Of a DNA stretch of 64,000 nucleotides, positions 9,086-18,780 are shown in pieces. The stretch lies in NCBI GenBank assembly GCA_025359105.1, contig JANYHK010000077.1, positions 1 through 64,000 of the forward strand, given 5' to 3'. Within the stretch, counting starts at the first letter, position 1. Each line of letters opens with the position of its first letter. The translations under genes were made by a program, and so were the position numbers. The notes under the pieces are model-generated. The model ran no database searches. It was not told the origin of the DNA and worked only from the letters and a program-made list of their open reading frames with translations. The stretch is from Myxococcales bacterium. Lineage in GTDB: Bacteria; Myxococcota_A; Polyangia; Polyangiales; Polyangiaceae.

Positions 9086-11197
9086 CTACTTCGTCGCGTA
9101 CGCCGTCCCGTTGTACGTGTAGCGAAGGCTCCCGGTGGTCCCCCAGGGAAGGAGCAGCGGTTCGACGGACCCGCCGGGCTTGTCCTCGCGCCACGGGAAC
9201 GTCTTATCGGTCCAGCCCTTCGCGGTGCCCGGGCGCACGTCGATCTCGAACGACTTGCCGCCGCGCGCCGGCACGAACTGAACGAGCCCCTGCACGCGCT
9301 TGCCGTTCTGCTCGCGCGCCGTCTCGATCGCGAAGATGCGCGTGATCTGCGCTCCTTTGACCTCGTAGACGAACATCGCTTCCATATCGACCGGATCGCC
9401 GCCGCCCGGCGCGGGCACGTGGCGCTTGCCGCGTACGACGAGATCGGCGGCGCCGTCGCCCGTGAGATCGCGCGCCGTCACGTCGAGGACGTCGCCGGGA
9501 TCGGCGAACTGCTGGAGCGTCAGCGTCGCGTACTGCGTGCCGCCGCGAAAGCCAGGGCCGAACACGACCAGCTCGCGGCCGACGAGGAGCACGCGCTCGG
9601 GGCGGGCGTCGCCGGCGACGTGCACCTCGAGATCGAAGCGCGGCTTGGTGTCGCTCGGGAGGCCCTTGTCCGATTTGTACTGGTCCCAGATCTGCTTCGA
9701 CAGATCGGTCCCCTTGCGGACGATGGGCGTCGGCGGGGCCTGCGCCTCGGGGGTTACCGGCGCGCCGGGGCCGTCGGTGCGCGTGCTGGTCGCTGCGGCG
9801 GCCGCGGTGGGCGTCTGTGAAATCTCCTTCGACTTGGCGAATTTCCCTGCTTCGAAGCGGAACGTTTGCGATTTGACGCCGCCCCAAGGGAGCAGGATCG
9901 GGTCCACGTCGGTCGACTGCGGTTCCGAATACGTCGACGCCTCCCAGTTCGTCGCCGGCTCGATCGCCACGTCGATCTCCTTCGGCGCGACGTGCACGGC
10001 GTTGGCGATGCGCCGGGCGCCACTGGTCACCGCGATCTCGTGCGCGAACAGCGTGACTGGCTCGTCGCCCTTCGTCAGGCTCCACACCTCGAACCACTCG
10101 CGCGTCGCGTCCGCCTTGCCGGGGACCTTGAATCGGCGGCGCACGAGCAGATCGTCCTTGCCGCGTCCGGTGACGTCGCGCGCGTCGAGGCTAACGAGAT
10201 CCGCCGAGAGATCGCGGAAGAAGAACTCCTTGCCGCCGCGGTACGACGGGCCGCAGATGGTGAAGTACCGATCGTAGACCGCGACGCGCTCCTTCATGGC
10301 GTCGCCGCCGACATCGGCGAAGACCTCGGCGCGCGGCGTCTGGCTCAGCTGCTTGGGGATGAGGAGGCCCTCGATGATCGACTGCTCGGTCTCCGTCGGC
10401 ACGTACGGCATGCTCGCGGGCGCGTCGGCCCCGCCGGGGCCGGTCGCAAGGATCGCCCGCACCGCGCTCCCTTCGGCGTCGTAGTAGCGCGCGGCGCCGC
10501 GGAGCCCCACACGCACGGTGCGCGCCTCGGGGAAGGTGCTCCATGGGATGACGGCCTCGAACGTGTAGCCGCCGGGTGACGGGGCCTCGACGATCTTCGC
10601 TCCGGGCACCTCGCCGCGGCCGCCGGAGACGAACCGAACGACGCCCGGCACGTCTCCTTCCTTGCCGGCGAAGAGGCCGATCTCGTAGGTGACGAACGTG
10701 CCGCCGGAAGGGAAGGCGAGGAGGAGCGACGCGTGGTCCTCGCCGTCGCCGTAGCTCGTCGTGCGGACGAGGCGCTTCTCGGTCACCTCGCCGGCGACGT
10801 AGATCTTCGCGTCGTCGTACTGGAGCGCGGCGGCGAACGTCGCCCCCTCGGCCGCGCCCTTCACGACGGTGTGCGCAGAGACGCGCGCCGGCCACTCGCC
10901 GAGCACGCCGTCGACCTTCACGCGCGCCTTGGGCTCGACGAGATCGAGGCGGAACGTGTCGAGGACGGCGGAGGGCGTCGGCTCTTGCTCGCGGTTGCCC
11001 GCGCCGCCGAGCGCCGCGAGGCCCCCCTTGGCGAGCGCGAGATCGCCGATGTGCGGCTCCGCGGGCCGCGCGCCGTCGCCGGATTTGGCGTCGGGGCTCT
11101 TTGCGGAGGAGCCCCCTGCACCACCGCCGCATGCGCCGAGCGCAAGAAGGGCGAGCAGGGAAGTGGAGCGTCGGGGTTGGCGAAGCGTTCGCATCAC
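9086..11197 (-). CDS. Large lipoprotein with N-terminal CBM9/DOMON-like domain
   Basis: The 703-residue protein has a lipoprotein signal (LLALLALGACGGG), predicting an acylated Cys near residue 24. The region at about residues 80-240 resembles the CBM9/DOMON-like beta-sandwich seen in exported proteins (VKVDGVLGEWPARVS, then YDDAKIYVAGEVTEKRLV). Two similar later blocks (around 300-450 and 520-700) each contain DVTGRGKDDLLVRRR- or DLTGDGAADLVVRGK-like Asp-rich loops, like VCBS/FG-GAP repeats. The function is unknown; an envelope role is inferred. GTG at 11197 or ATG at 11194 starts the protein, nine or more bases after a TAGACT hexamer and without a clear SD. Confidence 0.78.
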   Translation of the reverse strand: MMRTLRQPRRSTSLLALLALGACGGGAGGSSAKSPDAKSGDGARPAEPHIGDLALAKGGLAALGGAGNREQEPTPSAVLDTFRLDLVEPKARVKVDGVLGEWPARVSAHTVVKGAAEGATFAAALQYDDAKIYVAGEVTEKRLVRTTSYGDGEDHASLLLAFPSGGTFVTYEIGLFAGKEGDVPGVVRFVSGGRGEVPGAKIVEAPSPGGYTFEAVIPWSTFPEARTVRVGLRGAARYYDAEGSAVRAILATGPGGADAPASMPYVPTETEQSIIEGLLIPKQLSQTPRAEVFADVGGDAMKERVAVYDRYFTICGPSYRGGKEFFFRDLSADLVSLDARDVTGRGKDDLLVRRRFKVPGKADATREWFEVWSLTKGDEPVTLFAHEIAVTSGARRIANAVHVAPKEIDVAIEPATNWEASTYSEPQSTDVDPILLPWGGVKSQTFRFEAGKFAKSKEISQTPTAAAAATSTRTDGPGAPVTPEAQAPPTPIVRKGTDLSKQIWDQYKSDKGLPSDTKPRFDLEVHVAGDARPERVLLVGRELVVFGPGFRGGTQYATLTLQQFADPGDVLDVTARDLTGDGAADLVVRGKRHVPAPGGGDPVDMEAMFVYEVKGAQITRIFAIETAREQNGKRVQGLVQFVPARGGKSFEIDVRPGTAKGWTDKTFPWREDKPGGSVEPLLLPWGTTGSLRYTYNGTAYATK

Positions 11198-11206
11198 GTC
11201 GGCAGG

Positions 11207-11212
11207 AGTCTA
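11207..11212 (-). promoter_or_regulatory. TANNNT -10 hexamer (TAGACT)
   Basis: On the minus strand TAGACT ends 9 nt before the GTG at 11197. With no usual SD this fits a leaderless or very short-leader transcript. It is one of several such sites in the window. Confidence 0.4.
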
Positions 11213-11217
11213 CCTCC

Positions 11218-11973
11218 TCAGGCGGCCAGAGGAATGTCGGGCTTCGCGAGGTCTTCGAACTGCACCGGGCGGCGGCCGCTCGCGAGGAGCGACCGCACCA
11301 GGCGAACGCCGCGGGCCACGAACCCGCGCGCGACGTCGGAGGGGTGGAACACGACACACGGCACCGAGCGCGGGCGCATTGCGAACATCATGTTCCCCGC
11401 GAGATGACCGAGGTGCCCGAGCTGCGCGACGGCGCCCGAGTCCCACGACCAGGTCGACAGCGGCACGCTCGGCGCGCCGTCGCGCTCGAGCGCGGTCATC
11501 CCGACGTAGAACTCGAGCCCGCAGGCGCGGAGCATCCGCAGCGTCGCGGGTCCCCGATCCCAGGCGGGCGCGATGAAGCCCGCGGGCGCCTTGCCGAAGA
11601 GCGCGCCCAAGCGCTCGTAGCCGTCGACGACGCGCGCGATGGCGGAGGTGAAGGGGAGGCCCCCGAACTCGTTGCTCATGAGCGTGAGCGCGGAGACGAT
11701 GCCGCTCGGCCGGCGTTGCCGGTGCTCCCAGCCGTGGAGGAGCACCTCGTCGAAGCCGCCGCGCACGAGGCGGGCGAGGGCCGCTGCCTCGGCGCCCTCG
11801 ATCGGCCGACCGTGCCACCGCGGGACGACGCCGGCAGAGACGCGGCTCCCGACCAGGGGGCGCAGCTCACCCAGGATGGTGGAGATTTCACCCAGGAACG
11901 GGGGCGCCACGTCGTGCACGACGACGTGAAAGCTCCGGGCTCCGAGTGGCGTCGTCCGCTCCGACTGCAGCAT
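11218..11973 (-). CDS. Polysaccharide deacetylase-like (DUF2334-type) hydrolase
   Basis: This 251-residue protein fits the carbohydrate esterase 4/DUF2334 fold. It opens with the metal-site motif FHVVVHDVAPPF, then has LLHGWEHR (the HxxxEH-type zinc ligand region) and a FIAPAWDRG motif, and ends with VVFHPSDV. Members remove N-acetyl groups from cell-wall or surface sugars; the substrate here is unknown. No signal peptide is visible, so it is predicted to be cytoplasmic. It lies 20 bp upstream of the large lipoprotein gene on the same strand and may be co-transcribed. The start at 11973 is the first reasonable codon but lacks a strong SD. Confidence 0.78.
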   Translation of the reverse strand: MLQSERTTPLGARSFHVVVHDVAPPFLGEISTILGELRPLVGSRVSAGVVPRWHGRPIEGAEAAALARLVRGGFDEVLLHGWEHRQRRPSGIVSALTLMSNEFGGLPFTSAIARVVDGYERLGALFGKAPAGFIAPAWDRGPATLRMLRACGLEFYVGMTALERDGAPSVPLSTWSWDSGAVAQLGHLGHLAGNMMFAMRPRSVPCVVFHPSDVARGFVARGVRLVRSLLASGRRPVQFEDLAKPDIPLAA

Positions 11974-12031
11974 TCGCGTGGGCGTCCTCCCTGCCTCGGG
12001 AGTCTTGCCAGCGCCGTGCCGAGCGCGGAGT

Positions 12032-14848
12032 CTACGCCCTGCGCGACATCGGGCCGAGCTCGGAGGCGACGATGCCGCGGCGCTGGAGGAGCTTGAGCAC
12101 CTCGACCGACGGGATGATCGACGCCGAGAGCGCGATCAGCACGAACCACTCGTAGCTCGTGAGCGCGTAGGTCGCGAAGACGGCTCGGAGGCTCGGGACG
12201 AGGACCGCGACGAGGTGAATCGCGGCGCTCACGACGACCGACGCGATGAGCGGAAGGCTCATGATCGGCCGCAGCGCCATGAACGACGCCGTCGCGGAGC
12301 GGCAGTTGAAGGCGTGGAAGAGCGGGCTCAGCGCGAGGAGCGAGAACGCGATCGCGCGCGCGTGCTCGGGGACGTTTGCCTCGTCCCACGGCCACACGTA
12401 GCAAGCCATCGCGCACGCGCCCATCCACAGGCCGACGACGAGCATCCCCAGGTACTCGCGCGCGCCGAGGAGCTCGGCGTTCGATTTGCGCGGCGGCTCC
12501 ATCATCTGCGTCGGATCGGGCGGGTCGACGCCGAGGGCGAGCGCCGGCAGGCCGTTGGTGACCAGGTTGATCCACAGGATCATGAGCGGCCGCAGCGGGC
12601 GGAGGTGCGGGATGAACGACGCCGCGAAGACGGTGAAGAGCAGGCCCGCGTTGGACGACAAGAGGAAGAAGATGAACTTCTGGATGTTGCGCCAGATGGC
12701 CCGCCCCTCGCGCACGGCGTCGACGATGGTGGCGAAGTTGTCGTCGGCGAGCACCATGTCCGCGGCCTGGCGGGCGACGTCGGTGCCGTCCTTGCCCATG
12801 GCCACGCCGATGTGCGCCTCGCGCAGGGCCGGCGCGTCGTTTACGCCGTCGCCGGTCATGGCGACGACGTGGCCGCACGCCTTGAAGGCGCGCACGATGC
12901 GGAGCTTCTGCTCGGCGGTCACGCGCGCGAAGACGCGCACGCTGTCGATGCGCGTGTGCAGGTCTTTGTCGGAGAGCTGCTCGAGCTCGGTGCCGGTCAG
13001 GGCGATCGCCCCTTCGCTCCAGAGGCCCAGCTCCCTGGCGATGGCCATCGCGGTGAGCTTGTGGTCGCCCGTGATCATCACGACGCCCACCTTTGCCTCG
13101 AGGCTCTGGCGGACGGCCTCCTTCACGCCCTCGCGCGGCGGGTCGATCATGCCGACGAGGCCCAGGAAGGTGAGACCGCGCTCGAGCTCGACGCTCGGGC
13201 GCCCGCTCTCCGGCGGCTTGCCGTCATCGCCTGCGGCGAGCTCGCGCCGCGCGACGGCGAGGACGCGGAGCGAGTCGCCCGCCATCCGCTCGGCCTCGTG
13301 CAGGATCTCTGCGCGCGTCGCGGCGTCGAGCGGCGTCGTCCCGTCGTCCGCTTGGCGCACCGTGCACAGCGGCAAGAGCACGTCCGCGCTGCCCTTCGTG
13401 TGGACGACCTCGCGCCCGAGCTCGTCGAGCGTCACGATCGTCATGCGCTTGCGATCGCTGTCGAACGGCAACTCCTTCAGGACCTGGTGCGACGGCGCGA
13501 CCGACTCACGGGGGACTCCCGCCTTCGCCGCGAGCGTGAGGAGGGCGCCCTCGGTCGGATCGCCGACGGTCTTCCAGCCGCCCTCCTCCTTCTGCTCGAG
13601 CGTCGCGTTGTTGCAGAGCGCGATCGTGGCGCACAGGTCGGCGAGCGGACCGGTGACGACGTCGAGCTTCGTGCCGTTCGGGTGAACGATGTCGCCCTTC
13701 GGATCGTAGCCCGTCCCCGTGACGTCGTAGGTGACGCCGGCGCAATAGACCTCGCGCACCGTCATCTCGTTTTGCGTGAGCGTCCCGGTCTTGTCCGTGC
13801 AGATGACGGTGGCGGATCCGAGCGTCTCGACCGCGGCGAGCTTGCGAATGATCGCGCCCTTCTTGGCCATGCGCTGCATGCCGAGGGCGAGCGTGATCGT
13901 CGTGATGGCGGGCAAGCCCTCGGGAATGGCCGCGACCGCGAGGCTCACCGCTTCGAGCAGCAGATCGTGCCAGGCGCGCGGGGGGGTACCGAGGATGCCC
14001 GGGCTCAACATGCCCCAGGCGAACAGGAACGCGGAGAGCGCCAGGCAGACCCAGAGCACGCGCTTGCCGAAGCGGTCGAGCTTCTCCTCGAGCGGCGTCT
14101 TGCTCTCGCGCGGCGTCAGCATGAGCGCGCTGATCTTGCCGAGCTCGGTCTTCTGCGCGGTGGCCACCACCATCGCCCGGCCCTTGCCGCGGACGAGGAT
14201 GGTGCCCACGAAGAGCATGTTCGATCGGTCGGCGAGCGGCGCGTCCTTCTCGAGCTCGGCGCGCGCGTCTTTGCCCACCGGCAGCGACTCGCCGGTCAGC
14301 GCACCCTCCTGGGCGGCGAGGTTGATCGTCTGCAGGAGCCGCGCGTCGGCGGGAACCGCGTCGCCCGCCTCGAGCTCGAGGACGTCGCCCACGACGAGAT
14401 CGCTCGCGGCGATCATCGCTACCGTGTCGTCGCGGCGGACGCGCGCGAACGGTGTCTGCATCTTCTGAAGCGCGTCGAGCGCGGCTTCGGCGCGGCGCTC
14501 CTGGTAGTAGCCGAGCACCGCGTTCAGGGCGACGATGAGGATGATCGCGATGGCGTCGCCGTAGCGGACGAGGAACGACTCCTGCCCGTTGCTCGCCCCG
14601 TTGACGACGGCGATGACGGCCGCCGCGATCAGGGTGAGGACGATGGGGTTCAGGAACTGCTGGAAGAACTGGCGGAGTCGGCTCGGCCGTGGCGGCTCCG
14701 GGAGCTCGTTCTTCCCGTCTCGCGCGAGGCGCGACGCTGCCTCCACAGCCGTGAGGCCGTGGGCAGCGTCGGAGACGACGCGGGTGAGGAGCTCCTCGAC
14801 TGTTCCGGTGTGATGGCTGGCCGCGGCCACGGCACCGAGACGTATCAC
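12032..14848 (-). CDS. Cation-transporting P-type ATPase (Ca2+-ATPase type)
   Basis: The protein, about 938 residues, is a P2-type ATPase that uses ATP to pump a cation, probably Ca2+, across the membrane. It shows the actuator motif TGESLPV, the phosphorylation motif [13 protein letters not shown], the KGSADVLL nucleotide-binding site, MITGDHK and the hinge [11 protein letters not shown]. About ten TM helices are apparent, four before and six after the cytoplasmic domains. Its N-terminus ([20 protein letters not shown]) is the cation-ATPase N domain. The start is uncertain: the frame is open to 15043, but the kinase gene diverges from 14947, so I take GTG at 14848. Ion specificity cannot be told from sequence alone. 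Confidence 0.9.
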   Translation of the reverse strand: MIRLGAVAAASHHTGTVEELLTRVVSDAAHGLTAVEAASRLARDGKNELPEPPRPSRLRQFFQQFLNPIVLTLIAAAVIAVVNGASNGQESFLVRYGDAIAIILIVALNAVLGYYQERRAEAALDALQKMQTPFARVRRDDTVAMIAASDLVVGDVLELEAGDAVPADARLLQTINLAAQEGALTGESLPVGKDARAELEKDAPLADRSNMLFVGTILVRGKGRAMVVATAQKTELGKISALMLTPRESKTPLEEKLDRFGKRVLWVCLALSAFLFAWGMLSPGILGTPPRAWHDLLLEAVSLAVAAIPEGLPAITTITLALGMQRMAKKGAIIRKLAAVETLGSATVICTDKTGTLTQNEMTVREVYCAGVTYDVTGTGYDPKGDIVHPNGTKLDVVTGPLADLCATIALCNNATLEQKEEGGWKTVGDPTEGALLTLAAKAGVPRESVAPSHQVLKELPFDSDRKRMTIVTLDELGREVVHTKGSADVLLPLCTVRQADDGTTPLDAATRAEILHEAERMAGDSLRVLAVARRELAAGDDGKPPESGRPSVELERGLTFLGLVGMIDPPREGVKEAVRQSLEAKVGVVMITGDHKLTAMAIARELGLWSEGAIALTGTELEQLSDKDLHTRIDSVRVFARVTAEQKLRIVRAFKACGHVVAMTGDGVNDAPALREAHIGVAMGKDGTDVARQAADMVLADDNFATIVDAVREGRAIWRNIQKFIFFLLSSNAGLLFTVFAASFIPHLRPLRPLMILWINLVTNGLPALALGVDPPDPTQMMEPPRKSNAELLGAREYLGMLVVGLWMGACAMACYVWPWDEANVPEHARAIAFSLLALSPLFHAFNCRSATASFMALRPIMSLPLIASVVVSAAIHLVAVLVPSLRAVFATYALTSYEWFVLIALSASIIPSVEVLKLLQRRGIVASELGPMSRRA

Positions 14849-14910
14849 GGAGTAGGGTCGGGGGGCGATGACGGATGCGCGTTCCCCACGAGGCCGCACA
14901 CCACCTTCCG

Positions 14911-14937
14911 TTGACAGGACCGGTCGACTGGTAGACC
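14911..14937 (+). promoter_or_regulatory. Promoter with operator-like palindrome upstream of the zinc-ribbon kinase
   Basis: A consensus -35 TTGACA (14911-14916) is followed by a weak -10 (TAGACC at 14932). Overlapping the -10 is an imperfect palindrome, GGTCgACtgGTaGACC (14922-14937, 6 of 8 pairs). The ATG at 14947 follows closely, so any leader would be extremely short. Confidence 0.35.
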
Positions 14938-14946
14938 AATCGTAGG

Positions 14947-17613
14947 ATGCGGCTTTTGCGCTGTGGTCACCCCGAGAACGGTGGCAAATTTTGCCCCGAG
15001 TGTGGTGCCCTGGCCGTCGTCGAGGAGCCGTCGGCGGATCCATTCACCGGCCGTGTCATCGGTGAACGCTACCTCGTCGGCGATCTGATCAACGTCGGCG
15101 GCATGGGGCGCGTCTACCGCGGAATCCAGACCTCGCTCGACCGGCCCGTCGCGATCAAGCTCATCCACCCCCACCTGCTGACCTCCGACGAGGTCGTCGG
15201 CCGGTTTCTCACCGAGGCCCGGGCCTCGAGCAAGCTCAATCATCCCAACGTCGTGAGCATCTACGACTTCGGTCGAATGCCCGCGTCGGATGGGGGCCAC
15301 CTCTTCCTGGTGATGGAGCTGCTGGGCGGGCGAGATCTTCGCGCCGTCATGGACATCAAGCGCCTCTCCCTCGCGCGAATCGCGGACATTCTCGGGCAGA
15401 CGCTGGCCGCCCTGGGCGAGGCGCATCACATCGGCATCACGCATCGTGACGTGAAGCCGGAGAACATCCTGATCGAGACGCGCCGCGACGAATCACACGT
15501 GGTGAAGGTCATCGACTTCGGCATCGCCCGCATCGGCGGAGATCCGCGGCGGACGCAGGCCGGCCGCGTGTTCGGAACGCCCTGGTACATGGCGCCAGAG
15601 CAGGCGAGCGGCGCTGCCGTGGGGCCCAGCGCCGACCTCTACGCCGTCGGCATCATGCTCTTCGAGATGCTGACCGGCGAGGTGCCCTTCGACGATGCGG
15701 TGGCGACGAGCATCCTGCTCAAGCAGCTCACCGCGCCGCGGCCCGATCCGCGCGCCGTCGCGCCCGATCGCAAGATCCCCGATGCCCTCGCCGAGGTGTG
15801 CCTGAGATCGCTCTCGATCGATCCTGAGGCGCGCTTTCCCGACGCCGAGACCTTCGCTGCGGCCATCGTCGAGAGCGCGATCCGCGAGAGCTGGAGCGCC
15901 GGCCGTTCGAGCATGTTCCCGCGCAAGAGCCCGGCGCCCGTCAAGAGCGACGATGGGATGGCGTTGGCGGACACGGCGGCGCTGCTGGCCACGGCGCCAC
16001 AGAACGAGGGGCTAGCGGGACGCGAGGCCGACCTCGCTGCGATCTTCGCGATGGTCGCGGAGCCCGGTGAGGCGCGAGGCCTCGTGCTCCACGGGCGCGC
16101 GGGGATAGGACGGACCCGCCTCATCTCGAGCGCCGTGGCCGAGCTGCGCGCGCGCGACGTCCGCGTCATCACGTTCCGCGCGCGGCCGCGGCCGGCAGGT
16201 GAGGTGTCGTTTGGCGGGCTCGCCCACCTCGTGCCGGTGCTGACCGGGCTCACCGCCGAGGACCTCCAGGGAGACAGCGATGCGGGCGAAGACGTGGCCG
16301 CGGGACTTGCGGCGATCTTCCGGCACGAGATCCCGCGTGAGCAGGAGCCGGAGGTGACCAACCGCTCCGTCGTCGCCGCGCTCACGTGGGCCGCGGGTCG
16401 CGCGATCGAGCGCGCGGGCGAGGAGCGCATCGTCATCGCCATCGACGACGTCGACGAGATGGACCCCGTGTCCGAGAGGGCGCTCGAAGACCTGCTCGAA
16501 TGCGACGGAACGACCGGGCTCTTCGTCCTCATGACGAGCGAGCAGCCGCCGGACGTGGGGCTCGCGCGCCGCATCCGAGGCCACGAGCTGCGCGGCCTTT
16601 CGCGGGCGGACGCACAGCGCCTCCTTGGTGACGTCCCGCTCCCGGCCGCTGCGCCCGACGACATCGAGCCCCTCTACGTCGAAGCCCTCCGGCGCTTCCG
16701 GCTCCTCGAGGCCCCCGCCGATCCGCCGCCGACGTTGAACGAGCTGGTCGCGATGTGGCTGCGCCACCTGCCTCTTGCGGAGCTCCGCACCATCCAGGCG
16801 CTCGGCGTCGCCGGCGCGAGGAGCCTGCGCCAGCTCGGCGAAGTGCTGCCGCGGCCCGAGGACCTCGACGACGCCCTGCGTCCCCTCGCCGAGGGTGGCG
16901 TGGTGGTGGTGGACGACGGCGAGGCGCGCCTGGGCAACCCGCTGTACGGCCGCATCGCCCTCGCCAACGCCGCGTCGGGCGCGGTGGCGGTCCTCCACAG
17001 CCGCGCGCTCGCCCTCATCGACGACGCGCCGTCGACCGTGGAGCTCCGCGCCTTCCACGCCCTCCGCGGGGAGCCGACGTTCGAGACCTTCCTCCTCGTC
17101 GAGAACGCGGCCCGCGAGCGGGCGCGTTGCGGCAGCGACGACGCGACGATCGCGCTCCTGTGGGACGGCATTCGCGTTGCACGCGAGCACGAGCTCCGCG
17201 GTGACGCCGAGGCGCAGGTGGCGATCAGCGCCCGCATCGTCTTCGGTCGCAAGCTGGGCGAGGCCCTCGTCCGTTCGGGCCGGCTCGACCAGGCGCAGGG
17301 CGTCCTCGCCGAGCTGCTCGAGCTCGCGCCGCAGCGCGACTCGGCGCGCGCCCAGGTGCTCGAGGGCCTCGCGACCATCGCCTACAACCGCGGACGCGAC
17401 GACGAGGCCGATCAGCGCCGCTCCGAAGCGAGCATGATCGCGGACTACGCGGGCGATCGCGAGCTTGCCGATCGTCTGCGCGAGCCGATGAAGCGCCTCG
17501 AGTCGCGCCCACCCCGCAAGATGATCCTGAAGACGCCGGTGGACGTCTTCCTCCCGAGGACCGGCCCCCCCAGCTCGCCGTCGCGGCCGAAAGAGCGCGT
17601 GAGCGAGCGCTGA
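14947..17613 (+). CDS. Zinc-ribbon / Ser-Thr kinase / AAA-ATPase / helical repeat fusion protein
   Basis: This 888-residue multidomain protein opens with a zinc ribbon (CGHPENGGKFCPECG). A complete kinase domain follows at about residues 38-300: VGGMGRVYRG, VAIKL, HRDVKPENIL, DFGIAR and MAPEQ. From about residue 360 there is an NTPase module of the kind found in large signalling kinases and LuxR-type regulators. Its P-loop reads GRAGIGRTRL, with Arg where Lys is expected, and its Walker B reads IVIAIDDVDEMD. The C-terminal third is helical and TPR-like. No TM helix is seen, so it should be cytoplasmic. The ATG has only AGG next to it. The changed P-loop residue leaves ATP hydrolysis by the second module in doubt. 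Confidence 0.87.
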   Translation: MRLLRCGHPENGGKFCPECGALAVVEEPSADPFTGRVIGERYLVGDLINVGGMGRVYRGIQTSLDRPVAIKLIHPHLLTSDEVVGRFLTEARASSKLNHPNVVSIYDFGRMPASDGGHLFLVMELLGGRDLRAVMDIKRLSLARIADILGQTLAALGEAHHIGITHRDVKPENILIETRRDESHVVKVIDFGIARIGGDPRRTQAGRVFGTPWYMAPEQASGAAVGPSADLYAVGIMLFEMLTGEVPFDDAVATSILLKQLTAPRPDPRAVAPDRKIPDALAEVCLRSLSIDPEARFPDAETFAAAIVESAIRESWSAGRSSMFPRKSPAPVKSDDGMALADTAALLATAPQNEGLAGREADLAAIFAMVAEPGEARGLVLHGRAGIGRTRLISSAVAELRARDVRVITFRARPRPAGEVSFGGLAHLVPVLTGLTAEDLQGDSDAGEDVAAGLAAIFRHEIPREQEPEVTNRSVVAALTWAAGRAIERAGEERIVIAIDDVDEMDPVSERALEDLLECDGTTGLFVLMTSEQPPDVGLARRIRGHELRGLSRADAQRLLGDVPLPAAAPDDIEPLYVEALRRFRLLEAPADPPPTLNELVAMWLRHLPLAELRTIQALGVAGARSLRQLGEVLPRPEDLDDALRPLAEGGVVVVDDGEARLGNPLYGRIALANAASGAVAVLHSRALALIDDAPSTVELRAFHALRGEPTFETFLLVENAARERARCGSDDATIALLWDGIRVAREHELRGDAEAQVAISARIVFGRKLGEALVRSGRLDQAQGVLAELLELAPQRDSARAQVLEGLATIAYNRGRDDEADQRRSEASMIADYAGDRELADRLREPMKRLESRPPRKMILKTPVDVFLPRTGPPSSPSRPKERVSER

Positions 17614-17616
17614 GGC

Positions 17617-17826
17617 TCAGCGAGCCGCGCAGCCGAGCGCGGCGGGGAGCGGCCATCCCGTCGACCAGGAGAGCGCGCCGGCGGCATCCACCTCGGCCAC
17701 GAAGGTGCTCGCTTGCGGCGCCGCTTCGTACTGGTTGCCGGAGTACGTGAGGCCGCCGATCGCGTAAACGTTCGAGCCGATGGCCGCGAGGCCGTGCTGC
17801 GTGACGTTGAGGGTCGGCGTTCGCAT
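17617..17826 (-). pseudogene. Kelch-repeat protein remnant
   Basis: The 69-codon open stretch from ATG 17826 contains a kelch-like unit (LAAIGSNVYAIGGLTYSG) and ends normally at 17617. The same frame continues upstream without a start codon (LAESELFTPDGGWAMRTP) to a stop at about 17929, next to the end of the PspA gene. Kelch proteins normally have several such repeats forming a beta-propeller, so this looks like the 3' end of a lost gene. It could instead be a small real protein; I see no SD for it. Confidence 0.4.
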
Positions 17827-17928
17827 CGCCCAGCCCCCGTCGGGCGTGAACAGCTCCGATTCAGCGAGGTAGCTGTGGTCAGGCCTGGTTACCCGTAGCG
17901 TCGGCGCCGCTCCCGCGTTTTCCTCGGA

Positions 17929-18777
17929 TCAGCGCCCAGCTTTTCGCTGCTCCTGCTGGTTCTGCTCCGCCTCGAGTTCCTCGAGCGCCGCGGCGAGCTC
18001 CTCTTGCTCGCTCCGCGACGGACCCGTGTTCGCGACCGCCGCCTCCTTCGGCGCCTCGACCCGGGCCTGGACCTTCTCCTGCGGCGCCGCGGGTGCCTCT
18101 GCCGGCATCATGCCCATCTTGCGCTTGAGGGCGTCGAGGTCCTCGTCGGCGCCCGCGGTCTTCTCGAGGTGCGAGAACTGCGAGGCGAGCGTGTCGCCGG
18201 TGTACTCGTCGGCGAGCTCGCTCGCCGCCTCGGCCTCGGCCTCCATCTGGTCGATCTTGCCGGCCATGCGCTCGAACGTCTCGAAGGCGCTGGCGTCCTT
18301 GAGACCGGTCATCGTCTCCTGGATGGCCTTCTGCGCCTCCGCGCGCTTCTTCCGCGCGAGCAGGACGTTCTTCTTGCGCTTCGCTTCCTCGATCTTGTCG
18401 TTCAGCATGCGGAGCGCCTTCTTCAGCTGCTCCACCGCCGTCTTCTGCTTGGTCCACTGGTCCTTGAACGTCGTGGCGAGCGTGTCGTGCTCGCGCTTCC
18501 TGGCCAGGGCCTCCTTGGCGAGCTCCTCGTTGCCCGCACGCAGCGCCATCATCGCGCGGCGCTCCCACTCGGTCGCGTTGCCGGCTTCCTGCTCGAACTG
18601 TTTGGCCAGCCGCTTCTCGTCGGCGATCGACGCGGCGACTTGCTTCTTCGCCTCGACGAGCTGGTTGTTCATGTCCAGGACGACCTGCTGCAGCATCTTC
18701 TCGGGATCTTCCGATTTGCTGATGAGGTCGTTCAGGTTCGACTTGATGAGCTGCGCGAGGCGGCTGAAGATACCCAT
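17929..18777 (-). CDS. pspA: PspA/IM30 family membrane-protection protein
   Basis: The 282-residue protein is a PspA/Vipp1 homologue, an ESCRT-III-like coiled-coil protein that coats and stabilises stressed inner membranes. The family N-terminus MGIFSRLAQLIKSNLNDLIS forms the amphipathic helix. The next 200 residues are nearly all heptad-like charged helix (DPEKMLQQVVLDMNNQLVEA onward). The C-terminal tail is Ala/Glu-rich and longer than in E. coli PspA (about 222 residues). The small gene at 18781-19212 lies immediately upstream, 3 bp away, so the two form an operon. No pspF/pspBC homologue is adjacent; the sigma-54 activators at 24-26 kb are not linked. Confidence 0.9.
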   Translation of the reverse strand: MGIFSRLAQLIKSNLNDLISKSEDPEKMLQQVVLDMNNQLVEAKKQVAASIADEKRLAKQFEQEAGNATEWERRAMMALRAGNEELAKEALARKREHDTLATTFKDQWTKQKTAVEQLKKALRMLNDKIEEAKRKKNVLLARKKRAEAQKAIQETMTGLKDASAFETFERMAGKIDQMEAEAEAASELADEYTGDTLASQFSHLEKTAGADEDLDALKRKMGMMPAEAPAAPQEKVQARVEAPKEAAVANTGPSRSEQEELAAALEELEAEQNQQEQRKAGR

Positions 18778-18780
18778 GGC

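Noticed and set aside
11978-14914. A very long open stretch on the plus strand over the P-type ATPase
   Set aside because: It is an antisense shadow of a gene with clear P-type ATPase motifs, has no domain pattern and is rich in Arg/Asp as expected from GC skew.
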